A stretch of 64,000 nt of DNA from Pseudogymnoascus destructans. Its lineage: Eukaryota > Ascomycota > Leotiomycetes > Thelebolales > Thelebolaceae. Below are positions 32,811 through 44,517 of this stretch, piece after piece. Positions within the stretch are counted from its first letter, which is position 1. Each line of letters opens with the position of its first letter. The stretch lies in contig NW_020167528.1 of NCBI RefSeq assembly GCF_001641265.1, forward strand, positions 434,001-498,000, given 5' to 3'. Under the pieces are notes generated by a model. It was not told the DNA's origin. It searched no databases and saw nothing but the letters and a program-made list of their open reading frames with translations. The translations under genes were made by a program, and so were the position numbers.

Positions 32811-32915
32811 CCCAATCCCCAATCCCCAATCCCCAATCCCCAATCCCCAATCCCCAATCCCCAATCCCCAATCCCCAATCCCCAATCCCCAATCCCCAAT
32901 CCCCAATCCCCAATC
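32811..32915. repeat. Heptamer minisatellite (CCCAATC)15
   Basis: Fifteen nearly perfect copies of a 7-bp unit (CCCCAAT on the plus strand, ATTGGGG on the minus strand). The minus strand has regular four-G runs, suitable for G-quadruplex formation. Sequence on both sides is ordinary, so it is an interstitial array. Confidence 0.95.
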
Positions 32916-33214
32916 CGCAGCAGATTCCCATCAGATTCTAATGCAGACTGCAACCTAGGGACAGGTGCCAATGCATCATCACCACACATACGGAGACTCC
33001 AATCCAGTAGTAAACCTAACTTGGTTCGACTTAAAAAGCAGTGCCGGGGGGGGGTCAGGAGACCGCATCGATTCGCGATAGAGGTTAGTAAGTGCGGGTG
33101 GAGGGGCGCCGGGTTCCGAGGTGTGGGGTGTGTGGAATGGGGATGGGGATGGCGTTTTTGGGTGGGGATGTCTTGGTTGCCACTGTCTGTGGGGAGGGGC
33201 GGTCTAGACTACCT

Positions 33215-33320
33215 AGTATTGTTTGTTAGCAGCGTAGTAAGTTACCAGTATTGTTTGTTAGCAGCGTAGTAAGTTAGGTAACTTACTACCTAACTTACTA
33301 CGCTGCTAACAAACAATACT
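33215..33320. repeat. Direct-plus-inverted repeat forming a perfect 34-bp hairpin
   Basis: A unit starting AGTATTGTTTGTTAGCAGCG occurs at 33215 and again at 33247. The second copy (33247-33280) is perfectly complementary to 33287-33320 across a 6-nt loop (ACTTAC). No ORF is present. Confidence 0.97.
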
Positions 33321-34229
33321 AATAATACGCCACTCCTAATACTCCCAACACACGATAGTCGGCAGATGCTCCTGTATGTAGTGGCTGCCAATGACACTCG
33401 ATCACCACGCTGTCGTAGGTGGGGTCGTACGTACCAACCCGTTGGTCAAATGACGCCGCCTCAGGTGCACGGGAAACGGGTAAGGAGAGGTGCCGCTCTT
33501 GCATGATCCTGGACTCGTTACGATGTCACGGCCGGCGTTGGTTTTGGATAAAAGCTCCTCCCATCCCATTGCTTGCCGATAAGGGAACCCGCCCTCTCGC
33601 CTTCCTAGATCGAGGTTCCCCGGATGGAACCGAATCGAATACGTTTAGTCAATCACCTCGCTACGTAGAGTCGCACACCTCCTCGGGGCGGGACGAAAGG
33701 GATGGATGGAGCCGAGAGAGGGGATACACGTCTCGTCATTTGTACGTAGGTTGCTGTATGAGGATGGTCATTCGAGACTCCAGTCCCCATCCCCCGCCCG
33801 GGGATGGGGACTGGAGATGCACGTTCTACCTCCCGCGGTGATATGGGGGGGCTTGGCTGCGATCGTAGGAGGAGGGGGGTAGCGGTGTGGAGTGCTGGCC
33901 TGCTGCGGGGTTGACGCCATTCTGGTGCCCCGCTAGAGGGTTGGAGATGGGGAGTGTATAGGGAATATTGGGGTAGGAGGGTAGGGCGGCATCTTCCTAG
34001 GGAAAGGGTTCTGGAATGTAATGGTGGGCTATGACGAGACGCTGTCTTGGAGGGGGGGACGGGAGGCAGCATCAGACCACCTGGCGGGGAGTGGATTGAG
34101 TGGCCCGGCTGGTTCGGATGGGGTTACAGTGGTAACTGGTTTGGTTGCTAGGCGTGTCTGGGATGTCTGAGGGCGAGGCCGCGAGACATTGTGCGGGATC
34201 GGGGAAGGGGGGGGTTGAGGGTGTAGTGG

Positions 34230-34360
34230 CTGTGTTAGTAGTGTCAGTAGTGTTAGGAGTGTTAGGAGTGTTAGGAGTGTTAGGAGTGTTAGGAGTGTTA
34301 GGAGTGTTAGGAGTGATGGGAGTGTTGGGAGTGTTGGGAGTGTTAGGAGTGTTAGGAGTG
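34230..34360. repeat. 9-bp minisatellite (GTTAGGAGT)n
   Basis: About fourteen copies of GTTAGGAGT with GTTGGGAGT and GTGATGGGA variants. It gives period-3 open frames (Thr-Pro-Asn or Val-Leu-Gly) that are not genes. Confidence 0.93.
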
Positions 34361-35190
34361 GTGATGTTTGAGCCTGAACTTGGAGGAGGGATGGGGGTGT
34401 GTTCGAGTCGGATGGGTGCAGACGACTGTGTGGTGTGACGCACATCATCGATTTGTGCTCTGTAGTGCAGATGCAGCTGTGCGTAGGGGACAGGACAGGA
34501 TCTTTCTTATCGGCAGCACCACCACCAGCAGTGCCGAGCAGAGGAATGTTTGTCTCAGGTTGGTGATAGTCGGGGTAAATGGGCGGATCTAGTAGATTCG
34601 ATATGAGATCTGCGAGGATGTTCGTTTGTGGTAACTGGAGGCGTGGACATGACACGGCCATGGGAGCTGCTTTTACTCGGCCGGTTTGTTATGTACTGTA
34701 TCGTGCAGTGCTCAACGGCCGTAGGAGCAGTTTTGTATTCACTCAATGCCGTTTGTATTGTCGTGGAAACCGCCGGGACAGCAGGAACGACGTAATAGAG
34801 AGCCCCGAATAACTAGAATTGAATAACAACAACAAAATGTAGGGTCGAACAGTAACAATAACAATAACAACCAAAAATAACAAAAGTTTTGTTTTATAAC
34901 AGCCTCTGGTATAAGTCTCCAGCTGTGCCTCGACGGTCCCGCTATTGGCCAGTTCATCTATTATATATTACGTGCATCCTCTTCTTCCTAGCACTAGAGC
35001 ACCGTAACCCGGTAAAATGGCCGTGGGCCGAGATGAGTAATCAATGGTCGTTGCACTTGAACTACGATGTGGAACTGAAGAGTGATTCCCAAGCAAAACC
35101 TGCTCTTTCGACGCGTTCTGGTGGAGTTAATCGTGTAGTTGGTTGTATATAGATCCCATTTTAAAACCATACCCGTATTATCCGCATTCC

Positions 35191-35362
35191 GTACTATCAT
35201 ACCCGTACTATCATACCCGTACTATCATACCCGTACTATCATACCCGTACTATCATACCCGTACTATCATACCCGTACTATCATACCCGTACTATCATAC
35301 CCGTACTATCATACCCGTACTATCATACTATCATCCCCGTACTATCATACTATCATACCCGT
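35191..35362. repeat. 14-bp minisatellite (GTACTATCATACCC)n
   Basis: About ten to eleven uninterrupted 14-bp copies, then two shortened copies near 35325-35360. The unit is not in frame with a conserved protein. Confidence 0.95.
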
Positions 35363-35401
35363 CCGTACCCATAGATAACAAGCTCCCATACTCCGTAGTA
35401 C

Positions 35402-35514
35402 ACTGTACCGTGTGTCCTGCACTGAATTGTCCCGTGTGTCCTGCATTTCATGTACCGTGTGTCCCGCCCTGCATTGTACCGTGTGTCCTGCACTGCTCTA
35501 CCGTGTGTGTACAT
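35402..35514. repeat. Degenerate array of a TACCGTGTGTCCTGCA-type unit
   Basis: Five or six imperfect copies of a 16-25-bp unit, (T)ACCGTGTGTCCTGCACTG, of varying spacing. Confidence 0.8.
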
Positions 35515-36116
35515 CCCTTCCTTGGACAAACATCCGACCCCATCGCCAAATTATTTCCAACACAACACAACCCACCCAGCACCAGTTCACACCCACGACA
35601 AAACTTCACGACAACACCTCGACAACAACAACACACAAACGACAACCTACGACAATTTGCAATCCCATCAACCGTCAGCTCAGGCCACAACTTCACTGTT
35701 CGCTCGGTCCCATTGAGCCCTCACCGTCAACCGACACTCACCTCAGCACCACATGCGTTGAGCCACAACCCACCCGCTCCCGCCCTGAACACCAAGGTCA
35801 CCCACGCAGCCGCCCACGCCAAACGGACACACTTCACGCCCACCAACCCTCCCACCACCACCAACCCCGAAAGCCAAAAACCGCTCCTCCGAAAAATGCA
35901 AGCAGTCACCACAACGACTAGCTAGACACAACCTCTCCTCAGCCCATGCACGGCCCACCCCGGCGTGAGCACCGCTTTATGGCCTGCGCGCGCTTGCGGA
36001 CGTCCTGCGCAGCACGCTGATAACGAGGGGGGAACCTGATCGGGGGATTGAGTGGTAATCATTCATGTCGACGCCGTATAGCGGGGACAATACCACCACC
36101 ACGACAATTCGGCACG

Positions 36117-39100
36117 ATGGAGACGACGGATGGGACGCTGGCGCCGCCGGCGGTGACGACTCTGCGGGGCGCGGGCGCGGCGATAGAGAGGACGCTGAGT
36201 GGGGATATGAGGATGGAGAGGCAGGATTTGAGGGAGGCGGCGGAGCAGACGCTGAATGTGATTTTGGATTTGGGGCTGGATGGGGTGGTGAGGTGGGTGA
36301 GTCCGAGCTGGACGGATGTGATTGGGACGGCGGTGGAGGGGGTGCAGGGACGAAGTATTCGGGAGGTGGTGGAGGGGGGGGAGGAGTTGTTTGGGAAGGC
36401 CGTGGAGGGGATGAGGGGGGATGCGATGAGGAGTCAGATTGTGAGGTTTGAGCTCGAACTGGGCGAGGCTTCGAAATTGCTGAGAGTGAGGAAAGGGGGG
36501 GGGGAGGGGGAGCGTGAGGAGGCGGAGGAGGTGAGAGAGACGGTTGATTTGGAGGGGCAGGGGATTATGGTTTACGATCGATCGACGGGCGAGGAGAGCC
36601 ATGTAAGTTTTGGATACTCAATTCGGTGGATTGGAAGCTAATTCTACAGACTATGTGGATGATCAGGCCATGGGTCGAACCGCGCGAACTCAAAATCGAC
36701 CTACCGAGTATAATCGTCGAGAGTTTGGGATCCGGGGCAGAGGTGCTGGCCAGCCATCTCAACATGCTCGCTGAGGCCGGACTCGACGACCCGGCACACC
36801 ACGCACCGCCTCCCCCGGTCCTCTGCCGCATCTGCGAGCGACAAATAGCACCGTGGTGGTTCGAGAAACACACCGAGCTGTGTCTACAAGAACACCAGGC
36901 CGAGATGAAGGTGCAAATATGCCAAGAGAACCTTATAGAACACCGGCACGCTATTGTCAAGGTGCTGGATGCGCTGGAGGCGAGAAAGAGCCGCCCATTA
37001 TCTACAACCGAGATGCCGTTATCATTACCACAGGCAGAATACAAAGGAATGCCCATCGGTCCCACCTCGCAGCCCAGCTCAGCATCCGGCAGCTCCTCTC
37101 CAGCACCCAACAGGCCATCGCGCGATCCATCGGCGTCAAAAAGCAACCACACACGCGCACGCTCCTTCGCCGTACGCCGCCCACAAGCCCGTATCGTCGA
37201 GCTCCTCCTCGATCTCTGCGACACAGCCATCGAGATCGGCACCCCAGCCATCAAAGAGGTGTCCTCCCAGATCGGGGAATTCCGCACCCAATCCCCCGCC
37301 TCCGAGTCCCGCGTCTCGCAGGTCCTGCAGTGGCAGTCTCCCAGCACGAACACGCTCGACCAGGAGCAAGGGCTGGCGCTGCTGTGTGCAGATAGCGAGA
37401 AGGCGGCTAAGGAGAAGGTGGATGCGGTGCTGAGGCATCGTGGGATCTTGGAGTATAGCGAGAGGATCCGGGGGGAGTTTGCGCTGATTGTGCAGGATTG
37501 TATTGATGAGGCTGTGAGGAAGGCGGCGAGGTTCGCGGCGGGGCTGGATACGGATTCTATGGATGAGGATGATGATGTTCCGGAACAGGATGATAGTTCT
37601 TTTAGAGGGTCGTTTGATGGGCCGTCCACGCTTGCGGCTGCGCTGCGAGAGGCTGAGATGAAGCTCCACGAAGAAAGGCAGAGCAGCTCTTCAAAAGTTG
37701 TCTCCACCACCGGCTCGAGTAGTCCAAAAGAGTGCCCCACGCCACGCTCCCACGCAGGGACTCTAAGCATGCTCACACAAGCACGACACTCATCCCGCGC
37801 CTCTGCCGGTCCCTCCCGCCGCGGCTCCCTCTACTTCGAGAGCGGTAACGATGACAGCGATAGCAGTATCCGCTCCTCGTCCGTAATGTCACGCCCCGCG
37901 CGCATCGAATCACCCGTCTCTGAATTCGGCGACCTACGTCGCGCAGCTAGCTCCCGACGGCGCGACCGCCACAGCATGGCGCTCCCAGGCCGCCGCTCCA
38001 GCTCGCCGCAGCGACAGGAATCGCCGTCGCGGCCGGGTGGAGGCATCAGCTCGTCGCCGTTGCGGATCGCGAAACCGCGTTCGCTGGCAACGGGACAGCA
38101 GGCGGTGAGATCACCTGTCACGTCGCCGCTGTTGAGCTATCACGAGTTGGCGTCTCCGTCGCTGGCGCCGCATCACCACAGGCGGCAGTCTTCGGCGACG
38201 GGATCCGTGCCTCCTCCCTCGCCACGGCTGAATTCGGCGAGTGTACCGCAGGCGCGTGCGGTGCCGCCGTCGATCAAGGATTTTGAGATTATCAAGCCAA
38301 TCAGCAAGGGAGCGTTTGGGAGCGTGTATTTGTCGAAGAAGAAGTCGACTGGGGATTACTTCGCTATCAAGGTATTGAAAAAGGCAGATATGGTGGCCAA
38401 GAACCAAGTTACGAATGTCAAAGCCGAGCGCGCTATCATGATGTGGCAGGGCGAGAGCGATTTTGTGGCTAAGCTATATTGGACGTTCTCGAGCAAGGAT
38501 TACTTGTATCTCGTCATGGAGTATCTCAATGGTGGCGACTGCGCGTCGCTTATCAAGGTCCTCGGTGGGCTGCCGGAGGACTGGGCGAAGAAATATCTTG
38601 GGGAGGTTATCCTGGGTGTTGAGCACTTGCATAGTCGCGGGATTGTGCATCGTGACTTGAAGCCGGATAACCTGCTCATTGACCAGAAGGGACATCTTAA
38701 GTTGACTGATTTCGGACTGTCGAGGATGGGTCTGATTGGTCGGCAGAAACGCGTTCTGAGTAGTGCTGGCAGCGAGCAGGCGCCGGATCTCCTGAAACAG
38801 GGGCCGTTTGCGAGGGCGTCGTCGCTGGCGTCGTCGAGATCGACGTCGTTTGATTTCCAGAGCCATCAGTCCCCTGGCTCGACACCGATGATGACGCCTG
38901 ATCTGGGGACAGCGATGGGGCAGCCGTCGTACTTCAGCTTGACGCGTGAGAATAGCATGAGCCGCGATTCGCGACAGAGCCAGCGTAGCGATAGCGGGGG
39001 AAGCGATACGCTCAGCGCCATGTTCAGCAGTTTCTCGCTCAACGAGCCTCAACAAGCGAGTCCGCGACCCAGGGAGGGCGAGGAGAACGAGAGCGAGCGG

Positions 39101-41818
39101 GGCTCGCCAGACATGTTCAGCCTGCAGAATGTGAACAGCCACTCGAGCGTCGATACTAAGAACACGCCCCCGCAGTCTAGCATGATGCCACCACCCATGG
39201 CACTGTTCGATCCAGATGACAATACACGCCGTTTCGTCGGGACGCCGGATTACCTCGCGCCCGAGACGGTGAAGGGCGAGGGTCAAGACGAGACGAGCGA
39301 TTGGTGGTCGGTCGGGTGTATTCTGTTCGAGCTGCTATACGGATACCCGCCCTTCCACGGCGACACGCCCGAGCACGTCTTCGAGAACATCCTCGCGCGC
39401 AAGATCTCGTGGCCGAGTGAAGACGAGGCCGAAGTCTCTCAAGAGGCTAAGGACCTCATGAACGCGCTCCTGTGCATGTCTCCCGCCGAACGCCTCGGTG
39501 CTAATACCGACGAGAAATTCAGCTCCGGCGCCGAGGAGATCCGCAACCACCCGTGGTTTGCGGATATTAACTGGGATACCCTCCTCCAGGACGAAGCGCA
39601 GTTCGTACCGGTGCCTGAAAATCTAGAGGACACCGAGTACTTCGACAGCCGCGGCGCGACGCTACAATCTTTCGCTGAGGAGATGGAAGATCAAATCTCC
39701 CCAGCCGCCGCTACCGCCTCGCCAGATTACCCGCCCGAGCGCCCACACGACGCGCTCTCGCGCGTACGCACGCAGATAAACTCCATGAAGCGCGGTCTAA
39801 TGCCCCTCCACATCCCACCCCACGTCCGGGACCTCAAGAGCCGGCGTCTAAGCGAGCCCGTCGTCGCCGACGACTTCGGGAACTTCGCATTCAAGAACCT
39901 GCCCGTGCTCGAGAAGGCAAACAAAGACGTCATCCAGAAACTGCGCGCCGAGGCCATCGCAGCACAGAGTAAAGCCGCAGTCGTCAGCCCAGTCTCGACG
40001 AGTAATAGTACCATGGTATCACCCTTACCAGCACTGGAGGGAAGTCCCCTGATGCTGTTGCAGCGTACGATGTCGAATGCGAAGGCGGGGAATCGACCGT
40101 CGTCGTCGCCGTCGAGAAAGTCGCAGCCGTCGCAGCCGTCGTCGCCGCTGCTGGTGTCGTCAGTGGCGGGGCAACAGCAGAATGGCGAGGGGAATGGGCG
40201 CATGAAGACGTCGAGCACCTCGTCGAGTCTGTCTCAGCAGCAGTCTCTACAACCGGGTGGGTGGTTCTTCGATGTCCCGCGGATTTCGCCGACGTTGCAT
40301 AAATCTGGTAGTGCGACGGTATCGACCTCGCCGATTAAGACGCGTGGGATCCCCGCTTCGCTGGCTCTCTCACCTGCCAAGGCAGCGGGACCACATAGTA
40401 CGCCCGGCCGCTCGCGCTCCCAAACCGTCGGCTCCCAAGAGAGCAGCCCCATTTCAGTCGGCGATCTCTTCTCGCACCACACGCGCCGCAGCCAAGTCTT
40501 CGACATGTCCCCCTCCTCCTCTGACAACGAAGGCGACAAAGCCAACGCCCTGCTCCGCGTGCAGCGCCGCCGGCAATCCTCCCGCCGCCTCTCCCAGATC
40601 AACATCTCCGACGGCCCGGTGTTCCGCCCGCTGGACGTGCTGATCTGCGAGGACCACCCTGTGTCGCGGATGGTGATGGAGAAGCTCCTCGAGAAGCTAC
40701 GGTGTCGCACTATTACTGTCGCGGATGGCGCGGAGGCGACGAGGGTGGCGATGAGTGATATCAAGTTTGATATCATCATGATGGAGTTTAAGCTCCCTTC
40801 TGTCAATGGCGCGGATGTGGCGAGGATGATAAGGAGTACCAAGACGGCGAACTCGACGACGCCGATTGTGGCGATCACGGGGTATCTGAAGGAGCTGCAG
40901 CAGCCGCATTTCTTCGATGCGTTGGTGGTGAAGCCGCCGACGACGTCGAAGCTCACGGATGTACTTTGTAGACTGTGTCAGTGGAAGGCCCCTGCCCCCG
41001 GGCAAGCGGTGCCGCTGCACTATCCTATGCCATCGGGGTTGAGACAGGAAAGCTTGAGGCTGGATGATATTCCGAGCTCTAGGTCGTCGGCGAGGTTGGC
41101 GGGGAGTTCGTTCCGTGGCTCCAGCCGCGGTGATTCCATCGGTTCCTCTCTCTTCGGCGACGAGTCCTCCATCGCTACTGACGACGTGGCTGTTATCACC
41201 TCCCGCAAAGCAACGGGAGAATGGGATGTCGACAGCGGTCTCGGAATCTCTGAAGACGGCTCGCTCCCTCACTCTCACGAGATCCCCAAACTCCTCCCCC
41301 ACCTCTCGGCGCCTGCTTGTCTCGAGACGCAGGAGCCGCCTGGAACTCCCTGCCCTGTCCCGGCATCCTTATCATCCTCATCCACAATCCTCAAACGCCC
41401 CCTCTCCCCAGCCCGCTTACGCGCAAAACGCGACGCCATCCGCGGCAGCGGTTCCGCGCAACACGCCGACTCCGGCGACGACGAGGACGAAGAACTCGGC
41501 GATACATCTGTCAAAGAGCGGTCCCCCAAGGTTAAATCGGGCGCTGGACAGAGAGGCTCGAAGTTGGGGACGGAGATGATGAGGACGAATAGTCGGGGGA
41601 GCGTGGTTAGTGGGTTTGATGTCCCCGGGGTGTTGGATGGGAGTGGTGGTGGGAGGAGAGAGGATGATTTGCTTACGCCGCCGGCGGAGGAAGAGGGGGG
41701 GGATATGGATGAGACTCCTAAGCCGAGGAGTTTGTTGGGGACGCCAGGGGAGGAGGAGACGCCGCGGCCGGGGAGGAAGGGGGGGTATTTGAGTGTGGGG
41801 GATGCTGAGGGGCGGTGA
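36117..41818 (+). CDS. RIM15: Rim15-type AGC kinase with PAS, zinc finger and receiver domains
   Basis: A nutrient- and stress-responsive kinase of the Rim15/Greatwall group. In yeast it acts below TORC1 and PKA to promote quiescence. Exon 1 (36117-36602) and exon 2 (36650-41818) join over a 47-nt GT-AG intron in phase 0, giving 1884 aa. The ATG at 36117 is used; an open frame continues upstream without an ATG. Order: PAS-like region (about 50-130), CCHC zinc finger CRICERQIAPWWFEKHTELC (about 221-240), Ser-rich linker, kinase from about 706 (ISKGAFGSVYL), HRDLKPDN (about 826), DFGLSR (about 847), a long insert typical of the group, GTPDYLAPE (about 1025), and a receiver domain (about 1490-1605). 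In the receiver the phospho-acceptor position is Glu (MMEFKLP, residue about 1541). Confidence 0.95.
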
Positions 41819-42959
41819 GGGTAGCGAAGGAGGGATGAGAGGAGGAAATTGTGACTGTGATTGGTTTTATTTACTCATTTTGTTTGTACCGATGAAGGCG
41901 GGGTGGGTAGCGAGGCGTTTTTTTTTCGGACTAGGATGGTATGGATGGCGTTTCGGGGGTGGCGTTGCTCTATCGACTGGGGCGACTGACCGAGGAGAGT
42001 GAGAGGAAGAGGAGAAGATGCATTACTGGCGTTTCAAACTCTCCACACCTTGCGTTGGATTTCTCTTTTTTTCGACGACGAATTTTGCGAAAAGACCTGT
42101 CTACAACTTTTTTTCCTGTGTTACTTACAAAACGAGTGGGGGATGGATGGATGGATGGGTAATGGGTGTGGAAGGGAGAGGGGGGGGGGGGTTCACTTCT
42201 TTCAACAACCAACACAATTCAACAAACAACAACAATGATGATAGCTACGGCTATGGATATGGATAAGCTGCAGCTACCAACAAATCAACTACCGCTACGG
42301 CGACGAACTACCACATTTCCTTTTCTTTTTTACATTTTTCTTTACAAGCCAGACAGGAGTGGAGTCAGGATACCGCCCCAACAGGGAGATGGATCAGAAA
42401 TTTGAACCAAACCAAACGAAGGGGGGAGAGAGGAAAAGAGGTACAATACACTACACTACATGTGTGAATTTTTACCCATAACAAACTGGGGTTTTTCTTC
42501 CTTTTTTTTTACCAGCAACAACAACAGCGATGGTCTAGCTAGATGGCAGACAGGAAAGATAGCGTGGCGCTGGTTGTTGGAGATAGGGTAGAGTAGAATT
42601 TAACTACTGAGTCCCAACACTGTTTTTCTGTGGTTGAAAGTGAATGTGACTGTTGTAAATGTGATTTTGAAAGTTATTGTGAATTTAGGTGAAAGGTGAA
42701 GAGGCGAGGGGAGAGGGGGGAGAGAAAAAGAAGTGTTAGGGTAAATATCATGATCTCCTCATCTGTCTGTCTGTCTGTCTGTCTGTCTGCACCTATAACT
42801 ATTTTCTTAAATTGACAAATTGCTAACAACGGACGGGATGTGGATAGGTTGTATATCGTCAGCGCCAGCGTGATTTCTTCTGCCCAGGCTTACGGGATGA
42901 TGGACAAGGCCGGGTGAGGAAGGTGAGGCCCCCTAGACCCTAAGGGCTCTACTTCTAGT
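41819..42959. other. RIM15 3' flank with homopolymer tracts
   Basis: No gene supported. It holds T8, G10 and similar homopolymers and a (CTGT)7 microsatellite at 42762-42789. The RIM15 3' UTR presumably lies in the first few hundred bases. Small ORFs at 41941-42405 overlap in several frames and lack domains. Confidence 0.5.
42762..42789. repeat. (CTGT)7 microsatellite
   Basis: Seven tandem tetranucleotides. A similar shorter tract lies at 63361-63376, just past the far edge of the TE island. Confidence 0.9.
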
Positions 42960-43440
42960 CAATTACGCATCATAACTCCCATCTACATCTATTCCTGCTC
43001 CTTTCAAGCACCCCTAGGTGGTGATGGACGCCTCAACTCCCTAACGGCTGGATCTAGGCCCCCCCCTAAGACAGCGCTTTTATGCCTCTAGGAACCACAC
43101 CATTTAACCTCAACTGCACTTCTAAGAGACAGCAGAAGACACTTAGTACTAATACTATGCCTCCTCTATGCCTTAGCTTAGGTGAAGTGTGCCTAACAGT
43201 CACGAAGTAACAGTAGCCATTAGCAGCCAACTTACTGCCATTGAAAGGGAAGCTAAGATATAGCATAGTTATGTACGATTTCACTAGCATAGTAGACAAG
43301 TTTGTGTCCTCCAACAAGCTCCTAGAGCATTGTACTTTCACCTACGACCGCTATAACAAGGTAGTTAGCTTTCTCACTGCCTCTCTATATGTAGAAACTT
43401 CTAACTATGCCCCTATCCACCTTAGAACCTAGCCCTTACT
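42960..43440 (-). pseudogene. Possible LINE (Tad1-like) RNase H remnant
   Basis: The minus-strand frame at 43341-43066 contains FNGSKLAANGYCYFVTV, reminiscent of the DGSK...GYG start of RNase H domains at the end of fungal LINE ORF2. The frame is otherwise unconvincing. CTAG-rich sequence resembles the remnant at 60540-63310. Low confidence; it may be unrelated repeat DNA. Confidence 0.3.
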
Positions 43441-43478
43441 AGCAGCTACCTCTATAGGGCCGAAATCTGTTAGTTAGG

Positions 43479-43655
43479 TGTAACACTAACTTCTAAATGA
43501 TACAAGATACAGAGGTTTCTTGCATAAGGTTGACTTAACAGAGGAGGCAGGGGATTAAACACAAAGGCTTTCTAAGTAGCATGTTATAGTCTTGTAAAGA
43601 ATACTATATTAAGTTGAGCACGAAGCTCCTATCTAAGGGAATACTATCTACTTAT
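43479..43655 (-). repeat. LTR, family B, fragment
   Basis: Begins TGTAACACTAACTTCTAAAT and matches about the first 180 bp of the solo LTR at 59566-59983 with many substitutions. It is the oldest-looking B copy in the window. Confidence 0.7.
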
Positions 43656-43731
43656 CGTTAAAATATCAAATGTGCAGGGTCATTTATCACGTGAATCATC
43701 ATGCAGTATGGTAACTTCCGTTGCAGCTGGA

Positions 43732-43739
43732 TATATAAG
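43732..43739 (+). promoter_or_regulatory. TATA box of the orphan gene
   Basis: TATATAAG lies 76 bp upstream of the ATG at 43808 and is followed by a CA-rich leader. This is an ordinary fungal core promoter spacing. Confidence 0.6.
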
Positions 43740-43807
43740 GTCGGACGATTCCCACATTTCAAAAACGTTCCTTCAGACTTGCAACCAAATCAACATACTC
43801 CACTGCA

Positions 43808-44328
43808 ATGGCTACACTTGACTTGACAACGTATGCTAGTTTCCCACTTCCCTGACTTATTACTGACATCGAATACAGTTTGGGAACAGCTCTACCAGGA
43901 CCAGTTTCGGACCATAGTAAAGCACTATACAAGCGTAAGCTTACCATGCATTCAAGCTACTCATTCTGACACAAATAGTTTTGCGAGATGTTCATGATAC
44001 CACCTTGGTATCACAGATAAGCTTCTCGTTGCGAGACTGGAGGCACGTTCCAAAGGATGATGTTATTCGCCATGCATTTGAGACTGCAAGATTTCTCTAC
44101 CTCACGATATACCCTCGCATCCCCAGACTCCGATACATGGTTGAGAAAATGGGAATGGAGAAACCCTCAGAGCAGGACATGATCAGACGGTGGCATACGG
44201 AATTATTATTGTATCTCGAGACTAATGGTCCAATCAGGAGTCTATTTGATGATAATCCGACATTGCTCCAAGGGTGTATCAAGAGCATATTAATGCTGCA
44301 GGCACTGGAGTATAGGATCTCCATGTGA
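43808..44328 (+). CDS. Small three-exon orphan protein inside the TE island
   Basis: I do not recognise this protein. Exons 43808-43830, 43879-43934 and 43979-44328 are separated by introns of 48 and 44 nt. Each intron has GT-AG ends and a good branch motif (ACTGAC, TCTGAC) near the 3' end. Phases close exactly to 142 aa, and a TATA box lies 76 bp upstream. These features make it a real or recently real gene rather than a chance ORF. No signal peptide or membrane segment is seen. The protein is helical and charged with few cysteines (none evident before residue 120). It is flanked by an LTR-B fragment and by LTR-A4, so it may be a lineage-specific accessory gene or a captured fragment. Confidence 0.65.
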
Positions 44329-44517
44329 TCAGAATGGAATTGTCTTTATGCAACGTATTTATTTACATAGTCTGGAACTGCCGCTACACCATTATTCTGA
44401 AGCCGCGTACCCTGCAACCTGTGCTGGATAAGCGAGGCTATGACTTGCGCCACCCAGTTTTTTCGATATAAATGGCTGCATGTACACATTTTCAGTTTTG
44501 ATCATTCGATTTGTGCC

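Larger units (their letters stand above)
33321..36116. other. Gene-free upstream region of RIM15
   Basis: About 2.8 kb without a supported gene. ORFs here (for example 33419-33841, 34029-34661, 35143-35925) are generated by minisatellites or pyrimidine-rich sequence and show no domain. The last 500 bp are C/A-rich, as in fungal long 5' leaders, and probably contain the RIM15 promoter and 5' UTR. Confidence 0.55.

Noticed and set aside
32811..32915. Possible CRISPR or telomere array
   Set aside because: No spacers, eukaryotic context, and the unit is neither TTAGGG nor at a chromosome end in this window.
34029..34661. ORF of 210 codons rich in Leu-Thr and Pro-Asn repeats
   Set aside because: Created by the 9-bp minisatellite, which keeps all frames open. 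No conserved domain.
35143..35925. ORF of 260 codons with Tyr-His-Thr-Arg repeats
   Set aside because: Frame driven by the 14-bp minisatellite, then C-rich leader sequence upstream of RIM15.
36048..36116. Upstream extension of RIM15 from a TTG
   Set aside because: No ATG in that stretch; the first ATG in frame is at 36117.
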